From positions 806,001 through 870,000 of the forward strand of contig NZ_SDPQ02000002.1 in NCBI RefSeq assembly GCF_004134905.2: 64,000 bases of DNA, in the 5' to 3' direction. This stretch comes from Aeromicrobium ginsengisoli. GTDB taxonomy: Bacteria; Actinomycetota; Actinomycetes; Propionibacteriales; Nocardioidaceae. This document shows, one piece after another, positions 33,241 to 41,871 of this stretch; within the stretch, counting starts at the first letter, position 1; every line of letters begins with the position of its first letter. The translations under genes and the position numbers were made by a program. The notes beneath the pieces are model-generated. The model did no database searches. It saw nothing but the letters and a program-made list of their open reading frames with translations, and was not told the DNA's origin.

Positions 33241-35520
33241 ATGTCGCTGCGCCGACTGGCACTGCTGTCAACCGCGATGTTGCTCGGGTCTGTCGGCCTT
33301 GAGCTGTTGGCCGCTGGCCCCAGCGCCGCCCAGGTGAGTCCGCGCTGTGCAACCGCGTTGGCCCTGGTCGATCAGGGAAAGCCTCAGACGGCCGCCGCCC
33401 TGGTGGACACCATTCGGAAGGACGCCAAGGACCGCACGCTGTGTACTGACGCGGAGACGGCCGCAGTCGCGGCAATCAACGCCGCCCGCGGCATCGTTCG
33501 TTCATCCGAGAGGCGGGCCGACGGCCTTAACGATCCACCCTCCAAGTCCGATGAGGCGGCGTGGAAGCAGATCAAGCAAGACGCGCAGAAGGCTCAGGCG
33601 TCCGACTCTGAGAACCCTGACGGGGCGGCCCTTGAGAAGCGGGCCACGTCCGCGTTGGACACCATCGATCCGGACGACTGGTGGACCGTCCTCCTCGAGC
33701 GTGGCAAGGCCTGGAAGGACCTTGCCAAGGACCACGCCGACGAGTGGGCAGGCCTGGTCGGGGCGGCGATCGGCGCGGTCGCGCTGATCCTGCTGGCCGC
33801 GCGCCTGCTCCTACTGTTGCCGTTGTCGACGCGTTTCCCTCCGCGCCGGGTCCTACCGCTGCCCTCGTGGACGCGCTTCCCTCGGCTGCGCATACGCAAG
33901 TGGTGGGGTCGACCAGAAACGGCAGCTGCTCTGACCATTCCTGTCGCCGCAGCGGTCACGGCGGGGTGGCTCCCCTCGTGGCTCGACGCGGGCGCCAAGT
34001 TGCGGACGGGCGTGCTCGCCGTCCTAGTCTTGGCATCGGTGTTCTTTGCGTGGTGTTGGCTTTACCATCGCCAGCGGGTGGTCATCGAGATGTTGGACAA
34101 GGGAAAGCCTTCGCCGGCCGGCGCCACGGCCGTGGTGGCACATCTAAGGCGGCTAGGCGCCTCGCCGCCGCGAGGTCTGGAGATCCCTCTCGGTGCCGAT
34201 GCCCAGACTCTCGCAGCCTCCAACATCACGGCCGGCGGCCTCGCGGGGAAGTTCGTGAAGCAGCTGCAGACCGCGCTGGCGGTCACGCCGTGGCGTATAC
34301 GAGTCGACAGGGCCTCCGACAGCGAAGTGCAGATCATCATTTCGAGGCACGGGCGGGTCGTTGCGAGCGAGGTGCTCCTGCCGCAACCCGCCGTCGCCGG
34401 GATCAAGCTCGACCACGAGAAGTTGGCGGCTGCCTACGTGCTCACGACCGTGCTCGAAGCACTCAAGAACTTCTCGGGCATGGCCGGCGCCAAGGACTGG
34501 TTGAGTGTGGGTCTCCACTACGACGCAACGACCGGTGACCACACCCGCGCCGACAAGATCACCCTTCTCTCTCGCGCCGTAACTGTCGACCCGGACAACT
34601 GGGCTGCCCAAATGACCTACCGGTTCACACTGGACTCCACCAGCGACGAACAGGACACTCTGTGGGCACTCGTCACGTGGTTGTACGACGCCGCCGACGC
34701 TCAAGAAGCCGGTGACACCGCTCTCAAGCTCCGCATGCTCTACGCGTCCTACGCAACCAGGCTCAACTGGAACATCAGGCACTTGCCGCGGGGCACCGGC
34801 CCCTCCCCTACCGCTAAGGAAATCCAGGACAAATTCGAGGCGACCGTCGCGAAAGCGGATCTCGACGACCTGTTCAAAGAGAGAATAGAGGCCGCTGCGG
34901 AGGCGATGTTCGACCCGCGCAGCTTCGAGAAGACCAGCCTTAGGCTCGACCCCCAAACCGCGTACGCGCGTGCCTGCCATGCCGCGCAGTCTGAAAATGC
35001 GGACGATCAGGCTAAGGCCGTTGAGCTCTTGCGGTTCGCCGGTCCTCGCTTCCAGGCGCAGGTGGGCGACGACGTCTCGCTGAGGTCCTTCGTCACGACG
35101 AGGACGTACCTAGACGAGTTCGGCGCAGACCCTCGAAGCGACGTCACCGAGCTCGTGCCGTACTCAACGGCAAAGGATCGGCTGACATTGGCCGGCCTCA
35201 CGGTGCCCGAGGCCCTGACAAGCCTGACCCAGCGAGACCTTGCTAACACGGCCCGGATCAGCAAGTCCGCAGCGACCGCTTGGCTTCTGCGTGCGCAGGT
35301 ACCACTAAGGGTTCCGTCCTCCCTGTACGAGTTCCGCCTGGAGGTCTCGGATGTGCTTGCAGGACACGGTGTGGTGAGCCCTGCCAGTCTGGAGCGCCTA
35401 AGGGCGGACGCCGGGCGTACGAAGGCCGCGTCGGCGGACGTCATCGCCTCCCTCAAGACCATGAAGGGTTACACCGTCGCTCACGAGGCTGCAGTGGAGG
35501 CGTGGCTGCCGCCCGACTGA
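33241..35520 (+). CDS. hypothetical 759-residue exported/membrane protein
   Basis: The N-terminus is a signal-type segment (LRRLALLSTAMLLGSVGLEL). About 130 residues of helical, probably extracytoplasmic sequence follow, then membrane segments near residues 170-195 (GLVGAAIGAVALILLAARLL), 228-250 and 258-278, and a large soluble C-terminal region with TPR-like stretches and a helix-hairpin-helix-like end (LTQRDLANTARISKSAATAW). ATG 33241 is preferred over GTG 33232 because AGAAGG is nine bases upstream. It is the last island gene before the tRNA. Function is unknown. Confidence 0.7.
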   Translation: MSLRRLALLSTAMLLGSVGLELLAAGPSAAQVSPRCATALALVDQGKPQTAAALVDTIRKDAKDRTLCTDAETAAVAAINAARGIVRSSERRADGLNDPPSKSDEAAWKQIKQDAQKAQASDSENPDGAALEKRATSALDTIDPDDWWTVLLERGKAWKDLAKDHADEWAGLVGAAIGAVALILLAARLLLLLPLSTRFPPRRVLPLPSWTRFPRLRIRKWWGRPETAAALTIPVAAAVTAGWLPSWLDAGAKLRTGVLAVLVLASVFFAWCWLYHRQRVVIEMLDKGKPSPAGATAVVAHLRRLGASPPRGLEIPLGADAQTLAASNITAGGLAGKFVKQLQTALAVTPWRIRVDRASDSEVQIIISRHGRVVASEVLLPQPAVAGIKLDHEKLAAAYVLTTVLEALKNFSGMAGAKDWLSVGLHYDATTGDHTRADKITLLSRAVTVDPDNWAAQMTYRFTLDSTSDEQDTLWALVTWLYDAADAQEAGDTALKLRMLYASYATRLNWNIRHLPRGTGPSPTAKEIQDKFEATVAKADLDDLFKERIEAAAEAMFDPRSFEKTSLRLDPQTAYARACHAAQSENADDQAKAVELLRFAGPRFQAQVGDDVSLRSFVTTRTYLDEFGADPRSDVTELVPYSTAKDRLTLAGLTVPEALTSLTQRDLANTARISKSAATAWLLRAQVPLRVPSSLYEFRLEVSDVLAGHGVVSPASLERLRADAGRTKAASADVIASLKTMKGYTVAHEAAVEAWLPPD

Positions 35521-35864
35521 GACCGCCTATAACGGGCACGAGGACGAGCCGCGCTGGATCCTTCGGGTCTAGCACGACTGTGAGGACTGTCGGACCTTCT
35601 TGGATGCGCCACGTTCTCGCAAAGGGTAGGCGCGTCATTTCGCCGCAAGGGACGCGCTTTTGGTGAGCGCAATCGTTCGTGATCGGGAGCGAACAGACCG
35701 GGATTGTCGGAATCCAACCTCGTTAAGGACGACACCTATCGTCCCTACGGCGTTTGACAACGCTCCGATCTGCAGAGGTTGTGCCCACGATCGTGCCCAC
35801 GGACCTAATTCGTCTCATATCGCGGACGCCATTTTTGGCTACAATTGCAACGAAAACATCCTAG
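35521..35864. other. island/tRNA junction without a gene
   Basis: This 344-base stretch between the last island gene and tRNA-Arg is where an integrase would be expected, but none is present. It contains two GTGCCCACG copies (35781-35801) resembling integrase arm-type sites. It is probably the outer end of an integrated element. Confidence 0.45.
35781..35801. repeat. paired GTGCCCACG repeats next to tRNA-Arg
   Basis: GTGCCCACG occurs at 35781-35789 and 35793-35801, 12 bases apart, about 65 bases from the 3' end of the tRNA gene. Such short direct repeats often bind the N-terminal domain of tyrosine integrases; no integrase gene is present to confirm this. Confidence 0.4.
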
Positions 35865-35936
35865 CGCCCCCGGCAGGATTCGAACCTGCGCTTCCGCCTC
35901 CGGAGGGCGGCGCTCTATCCCCTGAGCTACGGGGGC
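35865..35936 (-). tRNA. tRNA-Arg (CCG anticodon)
   Basis: The minus strand folds as a complete cloverleaf: acceptor GCCCCCG/CGGGGGC, D-arm GCTC/GAGC, anticodon stem CCGCC/GGCGG around CTCCGGA (anticodon CCG), T-arm GCAGG TTCGAAT CCTGC, discriminator G. CCA is not encoded. It decodes CGG. The 3' end faces the accessory island, the usual geometry when a tRNA gene is the attachment site, and argS follows on the other side. Confidence 0.95.
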
Positions 35937-35990
35937 CGAATACGGCCAACTGCGGTGTGAGCCTACCCCACAGGCAGTACCGTGTTGATG

Positions 35991-36383
35991 GTGCCCAGAG
36001 TGCTTGTCGTCGACGACACCGCCTCGATTCGTTTCCTCATCCGGACCAACATGGAGCTCGCCGGATTCGAGGTCGATGAGGCGGTCGACGGAGCGGATTG
36101 CCTCGAGTTCCTGCGCACGGCTGACGTGCTCCCCGACGGCATCACGGTCGACGTGATGATGCCCCGGCTCGACGGCATCGCGACGGTCTCGGCGATCCGG
36201 GCCGACCCTCGCACTCGGCACATCGCGATCGTCATGGTGACGACGCAGGGCCACCCGGCCGACATCCAACGGGCCACGCAGGCCGGCGTCGACGCCTACG
36301 TCACCAAGCCGTTCGACCCCGACTCTCTGATCCAGACGGTTCATGACGCGATCGAGCGTACGAAGAATCGTGGCGACGACTGA
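35991..36383 (+). CDS. single-domain response regulator (CheY-like receiver)
   Basis: This is a 130-residue receiver domain with no output domain: acidic pair in VLVVDDTAS (residues 8-9), phospho-acceptor aspartate in ITVDVMMPRLDG near residue 54, Thr in VMVTTQG and the conserved lysine in VTKPFDPDS. GTG 35991 gives the canonical MPRVLVVDD start and lies seven bases after a TACCGT -10 box, so the message is probably leaderless; ATG 35988 is possible. No histidine kinase is nearby, so the partner is elsewhere. Confidence 0.88.
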   Translation: MPRVLVVDDTASIRFLIRTNMELAGFEVDEAVDGADCLEFLRTADVLPDGITVDVMMPRLDGIATVSAIRADPRTRHIAIVMVTTQGHPADIQRATQAGVDAYVTKPFDPDSLIQTVHDAIERTKNRGDD

Positions 36384-36454
36384 GCCAAGGTCCTTGAGTG
36401 GTGCCACCCCGGGACGTACGGTTGCAGTACACGGATTGGAGGTGGTTCGAGGAT

Positions 36455-36493
36455 ATGAATAACTCTTGGACTTGTGAGGTGGCTGTCCGCTAG
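36455..36493 (+). CDS. possible 12-codon leader ORF
   Basis: ATG AAT AAC TCT ... CGC TAG encodes MNNSWTCEVAVR. GGAGG lies 12 bases and GAGG about three bases upstream, neither ideal. Its last codons and stop lie in the first helices of the structured element downstream, so a ribosome here would change the fold. The only arginine codon is the last sense codon before argS, which is suggestive but weak. Confidence 0.35.
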   Translation: MNNSWTCEVAVR

Positions 36494-36608
36494 CCGCAAG
36501 GCTCAGCTAGTGGCAGCGAATTTCCCGCAGCCACCCGACCCGCAGGGCGTCGAGTTGTCCACTCGACCGCGCTCCTACTCCCCGGAGGCGAGCGCAGCCC
36601 TGCGGGTC
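36478..36608 (+). ncRNA. candidate structured RNA between the response regulator and argS
   Basis: Several exact helices nest here. GGTGGCTG (36478-36485) pairs with CAGCCACC (36528-36535) around a hairpin CCGCTAG/CTAGTGG (36487-36513). Then GACCCGCAGGGC (36537-36548) pairs perfectly with GCCCTGCGGGTC (36597-36608), enclosing two hairpins: GTCGAGT/ACTCGAC (36549-36567) and GCGCTC/GAGCGC (36569-36595). This is a three-way junction. It ends 32 bases before the argS -10 box. I know no family that matches; it could be a leader, a stand-alone RNA, or a strong hairpin ending the upstream transcript. Confidence 0.45.
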
Positions 36609-36652
36609 GTCCACGTTTATGGCGCGCTGCCCCCGGCCGATAGTCTTGGCGG

Positions 36653-38317
36653 GTGACTCCCGAGCAGCTTTCTGCGGCCATCGTCGGTGCCCTCACCTCC
36701 CTCAGCGAGGCGGGGACGATCACGCTGCCCGACGGGGTGCCGGCCGAGGTGCTCGTCGAGCGCCCCAAGGTCAAGGAGCACGGCGACTACGCCACCAACA
36801 TCGCGCTCCAGCTGGCCAAGAAGGCCGGCATGAACCCCCGCGAGTTCGCCCAGCTGCTGGCCGACCAGCTCGGTGCGGCTGTCGGCATCGCGAGCGCCGA
36901 GATCGCCGGTCCCGGGTTCCTCAACATCCGCGTCGAGGCCGGCGCCCAGGGCGCGCTCGCCCCGCAGATCGTCGCGGCGGGCACGGCGTACGGCACGAGC
37001 GACCTCTACGCCGGACAGAAGGTCAACCTCGAGTTCGTCAGCGCCAACCCGACGGGGCCGATCCACATCGGCGGCGTGCGGTGGGCCGCGGTCGGTGACT
37101 CGCTGGGCCGCATCCTGACGGCGATCGGGGCCGACGTCACGCGGGAGTACTACTTCAACGATCACGGCATGCAGATCGACCGCTACTCGCGCTCGCTGCT
37201 GGCCAACGCCCGCGGCGAGGACGCGCCTGAAGACGGCTACGGCGGCCAGTACATCGCCGACATCGCCGCCACCGTGCTTGCGAAGCACCCCGACGCGCTG
37301 ACGCTGCCCGACGCCGAGGCCCTTGAGACGTTCCGCGCTGAGGGCGTCGACCTGATGTTCGGCGAGATCAAGAAGAGCCTGCACGAGTTCGGCGTCGACT
37401 TCGACGTCTACTTCCACGAGAACGACCTGCACGAGTCCGGTGCCGTCGAGCGCGCCATCGCGAGGCTTCGCGAGCTCGGCATGATGTACGAGCAGGACGA
37501 CGCGACCTGGCTGCGCACCTCCGACTTCGGTGATGACAAGGACCGGGTCGTCATCAAGTCCGACGGCCAGCCGGCCTACATCTCCGGAGACCTCGCCTAC
37601 TACCTCAACAAGCGCGAGCGCGGTTTCGACCGGTGCATCATCATGCTCGGCGCCGACCACCACGGCTACGTCTCGCGGATGCTCGCGATGTGCGCCGCGT
37701 TCGGCGACACCCCTGGCGTCAACCTCGAGCTGCTGATCGGCCAGCTGGTCAACCTCGTGCGCGACGGCGAGCCACTGCGCATGAGCAAGCGCGCCGGCAC
37801 CGTCATCAGCCTGGAAGACCTCGTCGAGGCGATCGGCATCGACGCCGCCCGCTACGCCCTGGCGCGCTACTCGACCGACTCGACGATCGACCTCGACCTC
37901 GACCTGTGGGCCAAGCAGGACAGCGACAACCCGGTCTATTACGTCCAGTACGCCCATGCGCGCCTGTCGTCGATCATCCGCAACGCGGTCGACCTCGGCG
38001 TCGTGATCGACGAGTCGACGTTCGACCCGTCGCTGCTCGCGGTCGAGCAGGAGGGTGCGCTGCTGCGGGCCCTCGCCGACTATCCGCGCATCGTCGCCCG
38101 CGCTGCGGAGCTGCGCGAGCCCCACCGCGTCGCGCGCTATCTCGAGGACACTGCCGCGGCGTTCCACAAGTTCTACGATGTCGCGCACGTGCTGCCCAAG
38201 GGCGACGAGGAGCCGAGCGACCTGCACCGGGCCCGGCTCATGCTCGTCGCGGCGACGCGGCAGGTCATCGCCAACGGCCTCGGCCTGCTCGGCGTCAGCG
38301 CACCGGAGCGTATGTAG
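36653..38317 (+). CDS. argS: arginyl-tRNA synthetase
   Basis: This 554-residue class I synthetase attaches arginine to tRNA-Arg in the cytoplasm. The N-terminal Add1 domain contains [11 protein letters not shown]. The HIGH motif is [13 protein letters not shown] (about 131-143) and the KMSKS region is [10 protein letters not shown] (377-386). The C-terminal anticodon-binding domain has [15 protein letters not shown] 36653 lies exactly six bases after a TAGTCT -10 box, so the message is probably leaderless. lysA starts one base after its stop. Placement beside tRNA-Arg(CCG) is fitting. Confidence 0.97.
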   Translation: MTPEQLSAAIVGALTSLSEAGTITLPDGVPAEVLVERPKVKEHGDYATNIALQLAKKAGMNPREFAQLLADQLGAAVGIASAEIAGPGFLNIRVEAGAQGALAPQIVAAGTAYGTSDLYAGQKVNLEFVSANPTGPIHIGGVRWAAVGDSLGRILTAIGADVTREYYFNDHGMQIDRYSRSLLANARGEDAPEDGYGGQYIADIAATVLAKHPDALTLPDAEALETFRAEGVDLMFGEIKKSLHEFGVDFDVYFHENDLHESGAVERAIARLRELGMMYEQDDATWLRTSDFGDDKDRVVIKSDGQPAYISGDLAYYLNKRERGFDRCIIMLGADHHGYVSRMLAMCAAFGDTPGVNLELLIGQLVNLVRDGEPLRMSKRAGTVISLEDLVEAIGIDAARYALARYSTDSTIDLDLDLWAKQDSDNPVYYVQYAHARLSSIIRNAVDLGVVIDESTFDPSLLAVEQEGALLRALADYPRIVARAAELREPHRVARYLEDTAAAFHKFYDVAHVLPKGDEEPSDLHRARLMLVAATRQVIANGLGLLGVSAPERM

Positions 38318-39712
38318 ATGAGGAGTCACGAGGCCGGCGCCCTGCATGGCCAGTCCGGCGACCGCGGACCGGCCTGGCTGCGTACGCCCGAGGACCCCAA
38401 CGAGCTCGTCCCGCACCTGTGGGCCTCGTCGGTCTCCAAGGTCGACGGCGTGCTGACCGTCGCGGGGGAGTCGGTCACCGACCTCGCCGCCGAGTTCGGC
38501 ACCCCGACGTATGTCGTCGACGAGGACGACTTCCGCCGCCGGGCCCGCGCGTTCAAGGACGCGTTCCCGAGCGCCGACGTCTACTACGCCGGCAAGGCGT
38601 TCCTCTGCGTCGCGACCGCCCGCTGGATCGCCGAGGAGGGGCTCAATCTCGACGTGTGCACCGGCGGCGAGCTCGCGGTGGCGCTCAAGGCCGAGTTCCC
38701 GCCCGAGCGCATCGGCCTGCACGGCAACAACAAGTCTGTCGCCGAGCTGCGTCGCGCGCTCGAGGTCGGCGTCGGCCGCATCATCATCGACTCGATCGAG
38801 GAGATCGCGCGGCTGCGCGACCTGACCGCCGAGCTCGGCGTCACCGCACCGGTCATGATCCGCGTGACCGCAGGGGTCGAGGCGCATACGCACGAATACA
38901 TCTCGACATCGCACGAGGACCAGAAGTTCGGCTTCTCGATCACCGGGGGTGACGCGCTCGACGCCGTACGCCGGGTGCTCGCCGAGCCGGGGCTCGAGCT
39001 GCGCGGTCTGCACTCGCACATCGGCTCCCAGATCTTCGTGACCGATGGTTTCGAGGTCGCGGCCCGCCGGGTCCTGCGGCTGCACGCCGACATCGAGAAG
39101 GAGCTCGGCGTCGCGCTGCCCGAGTTCGATCTCGGTGGCGGCTTCGGCATCGCCTACACGACGCAGGACGATCCGTCGACGCCCGAGGACCTCGCACGCG
39201 GGATGCTCAAGATCGTCGACGACGAGTGCGCGGCGATGGGCATCGACGTTCCTCACCTGTCGATCGAGCCCGGCCGCGCGATCGCCGGCCCGTCGACGTT
39301 CACGCTCTACGAGGTCGGCACGACCAAGTCCGTGGCGCTCGACGGCGGGGCGTCGCGGCGCTACATCTCGGTCGACGGCGGCATGAGCGACAACATCCGG
39401 CCCGCACTCTACGGCGCCGACTACTCGTGCACCCTGGCCTCGCGCACCTCGGACGCGCCGGCGCTCCTGAGCCGCGTCGTCGGCAAGCACTGCGAGTCCG
39501 GCGACATCGTGGTCAAGGACGAGTTCCTGCCCGGTGACGTCGAGGCCGGTGACCTGCTTGCCGTGCCGGGCACCGGGGCCTACTGCCGGTCGCTGGCCAG
39601 CAACTACAACCACGTACCCCGCGCTGCGGTCGTCGCCGTACGCGATGGCGAGGCGCGCGTCATCCTGCGACGCGAGACCGAGGACGACCTGCTCGCCCTC
39701 GACATCGGCTGA
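38318..39712 (+). CDS. lysA: diaminopimelate decarboxylase
   Basis: This 464-residue PLP enzyme converts meso-diaminopimelate to lysine, the last step of the lysine pathway. The PLP lysine is in YYAGKAFL (Lys93). HSHIGSQ, GGGFGIAY, the phosphate-binding EPGRAI and the catalytic CESGDI are present. It begins immediately after the argS TAG. argS-lysA pairs are a known actinobacterial arrangement, in corynebacteria under arginine/lysine-responsive control. It heads a run of aspartate-family genes that continues with hom-thrC-thrB. Confidence 0.97.
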   Translation: MRSHEAGALHGQSGDRGPAWLRTPEDPNELVPHLWASSVSKVDGVLTVAGESVTDLAAEFGTPTYVVDEDDFRRRARAFKDAFPSADVYYAGKAFLCVATARWIAEEGLNLDVCTGGELAVALKAEFPPERIGLHGNNKSVAELRRALEVGVGRIIIDSIEEIARLRDLTAELGVTAPVMIRVTAGVEAHTHEYISTSHEDQKFGFSITGGDALDAVRRVLAEPGLELRGLHSHIGSQIFVTDGFEVAARRVLRLHADIEKELGVALPEFDLGGGFGIAYTTQDDPSTPEDLARGMLKIVDDECAAMGIDVPHLSIEPGRAIAGPSTFTLYEVGTTKSVALDGGASRRYISVDGGMSDNIRPALYGADYSCTLASRTSDAPALLSRVVGKHCESGDIVVKDEFLPGDVEAGDLLAVPGTGAYCRSLASNYNHVPRAAVVAVRDGEARVILRRETEDDLLALDIG

Positions 39713-39717
39713 CGGTC

Positions 39718-40347
39718 ATGAAGCACCGCTACGCAGCGCGCTTCGTCGTGATGCTCGTGGTGGGCGTCGCGGTGGGTGGCATCGTCGCCGCGAGTGGCGG
39801 CGGCGCGCTGTCGGTCGTGCTCGGCTGGGCCGCCGCATCGCTGGTCTACGTCAGCTGGGTGTGGCTCCTCATCGCCCGCATGGGTCCGGAGGAGACCGCG
39901 AGCCACGCACTCCGAGAGGACCCGGTCCGCAGGCTCGCCGAGCTCCTGATCCTGGTGGCGAGCCTGGCCAGCCTGGCCGCGGTCGCGATGCTGCTCGTGG
40001 AAGCCCGATCGTCCTCCGATACCCGCGCCGGGGTCCTCGCGGCGGTGGCCCTCGGCAGCGTCGCGCTGTCCTGGCTGCTGATCCACACGCTGTTCACGCT
40101 GCGCTACACCAATCAGTACTTCTCCGGCGAGCCCGGCGGCATCGACTTCAACACCGACGAGCCGCCGTGCTACATCGACTTCGCCTATGTCGCGTTCTCA
40201 CTCGGCATGACGTTCCAGATCTCCGACACCAACCTGCTCACGAGCGCGTTCCGCGCCACGGCGCTCAAGCACGCCCTGCTCTCGTACGTCTTCGGCACCG
40301 TCGTGGTCGCGACGACGATCAACCTCGCCGTCAGCCTCTCCAGCTAA
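39718..40347 (+). CDS. DUF1345 membrane protein
   Basis: This is a 209-residue protein with five to six membrane segments. The loop YTNQYFSGEPGGIDFN and DEPPCYIDFAYVAF with SLGMTFQISDTN are the conserved signatures of DUF1345. Family function is unknown. It starts five bases after lysA and overlaps the convergent soxR end by four bases. Confidence 0.9.
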   Translation: MKHRYAARFVVMLVVGVAVGGIVAASGGGALSVVLGWAAASLVYVSWVWLLIARMGPEETASHALREDPVRRLAELLILVASLASLAAVAMLLVEARSSSDTRAGVLAAVALGSVALSWLLIHTLFTLRYTNQYFSGEPGGIDFNTDEPPCYIDFAYVAFSLGMTFQISDTNLLTSAFRATALKHALLSYVFGTVVVATTINLAVSLSS

Positions 40348-40793
40348 CGGCGCAACAGCCGCCTCGGACCGGGGCCGGTCGTGGCGAGCCAGTCCTCGGG
40401 GTTGTAGAGCGAGCAGCTCTTGAGCGACAGGCAGCCGCAGCCGATGCAGCCGTCGAGGTTGTCCCGCAGGCGTTGCAGCTGGTCGATGCGGGAGTCGAGG
40501 TCGGCCCGCCAGCCCTGCGACAGCCGGGCCCAGTCGGCCTTGGTCGGCACCTTGTCGTCGGGCAAGGAGTCGAGCGCCTCGCGGATCCTGGCCAGACTGA
40601 TCCCGAGCCCTTGCGAGACGCGGATGAACGAGATCCTGCGCAGCACGTCACGGTGATAGCGGCGCTGGTTGCCGGCCGTCCGCTCGCTCTCGATGAGGCC
40701 TTCGCGTTCGTAGAAGTGCAGCGCCGAGACGGCCACGCCGGCACGCGTGGCGACCTCGCCGGGGCTCAGCGGCTGGTGCTTCGAGATCGTCAT
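40344..40793 (-). CDS. soxR: redox-sensing MerR-type regulator SoxR
   Basis: This is a 149-residue MerR-family protein with an N-terminal winged HTH (LSPGEVATRAGVAVSALHFY), a coiled-coil dimer helix, and the C-terminal iron-sulfur cluster motif CIGCGCLSLKSC, the four cysteines that hold [2Fe-2S] in SoxR. In actinobacteria SoxR senses redox-active compounds directly. ATG 40793 is used; GTG or ATG at 40805 would add four residues. A near-perfect SoxR box at 40837-40854 lies in front of the divergent oxidoreductase gene. Confidence 0.95.
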   Translation of the reverse strand: MTISKHQPLSPGEVATRAGVAVSALHFYEREGLIESERTAGNQRRYHRDVLRRISFIRVSQGLGISLARIREALDSLPDDKVPTKADWARLSQGWRADLDSRIDQLQRLRDNLDGCIGCGCLSLKSCSLYNPEDWLATTGPGPRRLLRR

Positions 40794-40832
40794 GACCTCA
40801 ACCATACTTGGGGTTTGCCTCGGGCGTACGGG

Positions 40833-40863
40833 TTGACCTCAAGTCGAGTTGAGGTTGTGGACT
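40833..40863 (+). promoter_or_regulatory. SoxR-controlled promoter with SoxR box
   Basis: CCTCAAGT-CG-AGTTGAGG (40837-40854) matches the enterobacterial soxS box at nearly every position. It sits between a TTGACC -35 (40833-40838) and a TGGACT -10-like hexamer (40858-40863), separated by 19 bases, the overlong spacing expected for MerR-family activation. Confidence 0.85.
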
Positions 40864-40890
40864 GTCCTTCACCAGCGACGAAGGAGCAGC

Positions 40891-41871
40891 ATGCACGCGA
40901 TCAGGCAGTACGAGCTCGGCGGTCCCGAGGTCCTCCGGTACGAAGAGGTGCCGGATCTCGTTCCGGGGGAGGGACAGGTACGCATCGCCGTCAGCGCGAG
41001 CGGCGTCCACGTCCTCGACACGGCGCTGCGGGCCGGCTTCACCAGTGCCGTGCACCAGCCGCTGCAGCTGCCGATGACGCCGGGGCGCGAGGTCGCCGGC
41101 CGGGTCGACGCGATCGGCCCGGGCGTCGACGGAGCGTGGTCGGGCAAGCGGGTCGTGGCGCATCTCGGCATGGCGAGCGGCGGGTACGCCGAGCAGGCGC
41201 TCGCGGCGGCCGAGAGCTTGCACGAGATCCCGGACGGTATGCCGTGCGCCGTCGCTGTGGCATCGATCGGCACCGGGCGGACCGCCGCCGGGATCCTCGA
41301 CCAGTCGCCGATCCGGCCCGACGACGTGGTGATCGTGACGTCGGCGGCCGGAGGTCTCGGCGTGCTGCTGGTCCAGGCCGCGAAGGAGGCCGGGGCACTG
41401 GTCGTCGGCCTGGCCGGGGGAGAGGACAAGGTGGCTATCGCCCGGGCGCAGGGGGCCGACATCGCGGTGGACTACCGGATCGACGGCTGGGACGATGTCG
41501 TGCGTCGTGAGCTCGGCGGTGACTGGGTGACCCTGGTGCTCGACGGCGTCGGGGGCAAGACGGCCGACGCGGCATACGGCCTGCTCGCCACCGGCGGGCG
41601 CCTGATGCAGTACGGCTGGTTCACCGACGAGCCGGCGACGTACGACGACCCGACCAGGACGGTGAGGATGTTGCTCGGCCCGCAGATGCTCGCCCGTCCC
41701 GGCGGCCTGCGCTCGCTGGAGGCAGAGGCCCTCGCACGGGCCGCCGACGGCAGTCGCGTACCTCTCGCCGATGCCGCCTTCGCCCTGTCCGACGCGGCCG
41801 GCGCGCACCGGGCGCTCGAGGGCCGGCACACGTACGGCAAGGTCGTCCTGATCCCCGACGCACTCCGATGA
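40891..41871 (+). CDS. NADPH:quinone oxidoreductase-type MDR enzyme
   Basis: This is a 326-residue zinc-free MDR protein: N-terminal GREVAGRVDAIGPGVDG, cofactor motif TSAAGGLGVLLVQAAKEAGA near residue 150, C-terminal ALEGRHTYGKVVL. It would reduce quinones or related electrophiles with NADPH. ATG 40891 has an AAGGAG site. Quinone reductases are recognised SoxR targets in Streptomyces, and the SoxR box lies 37 bases upstream, so induction by redox-cycling compounds is expected. It overlaps the MFS gene by four bases. Confidence 0.9.
   Translation: MHAIRQYELGGPEVLRYEEVPDLVPGEGQVRIAVSASGVHVLDTALRAGFTSAVHQPLQLPMTPGREVAGRVDAIGPGVDGAWSGKRVVAHLGMASGGYAEQALAAAESLHEIPDGMPCAVAVASIGTGRTAAGILDQSPIRPDDVVIVTSAAGGLGVLLVQAAKEAGALVVGLAGGEDKVAIARAQGADIAVDYRIDGWDDVVRRELGGDWVTLVLDGVGGKTADAAYGLLATGGRLMQYGWFTDEPATYDDPTRTVRMLLGPQMLARPGGLRSLEAEALARAADGSRVPLADAAFALSDAAGAHRALEGRHTYGKVVLIPDALR

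Noticed and set aside
36619..39613. A 998-codon minus-strand frame across argS and lysA
   Set aside because: It is antisense to two certain genes and arises from GC-rich codon bias; the translation is Arg/Val/Asp-rich without domains.
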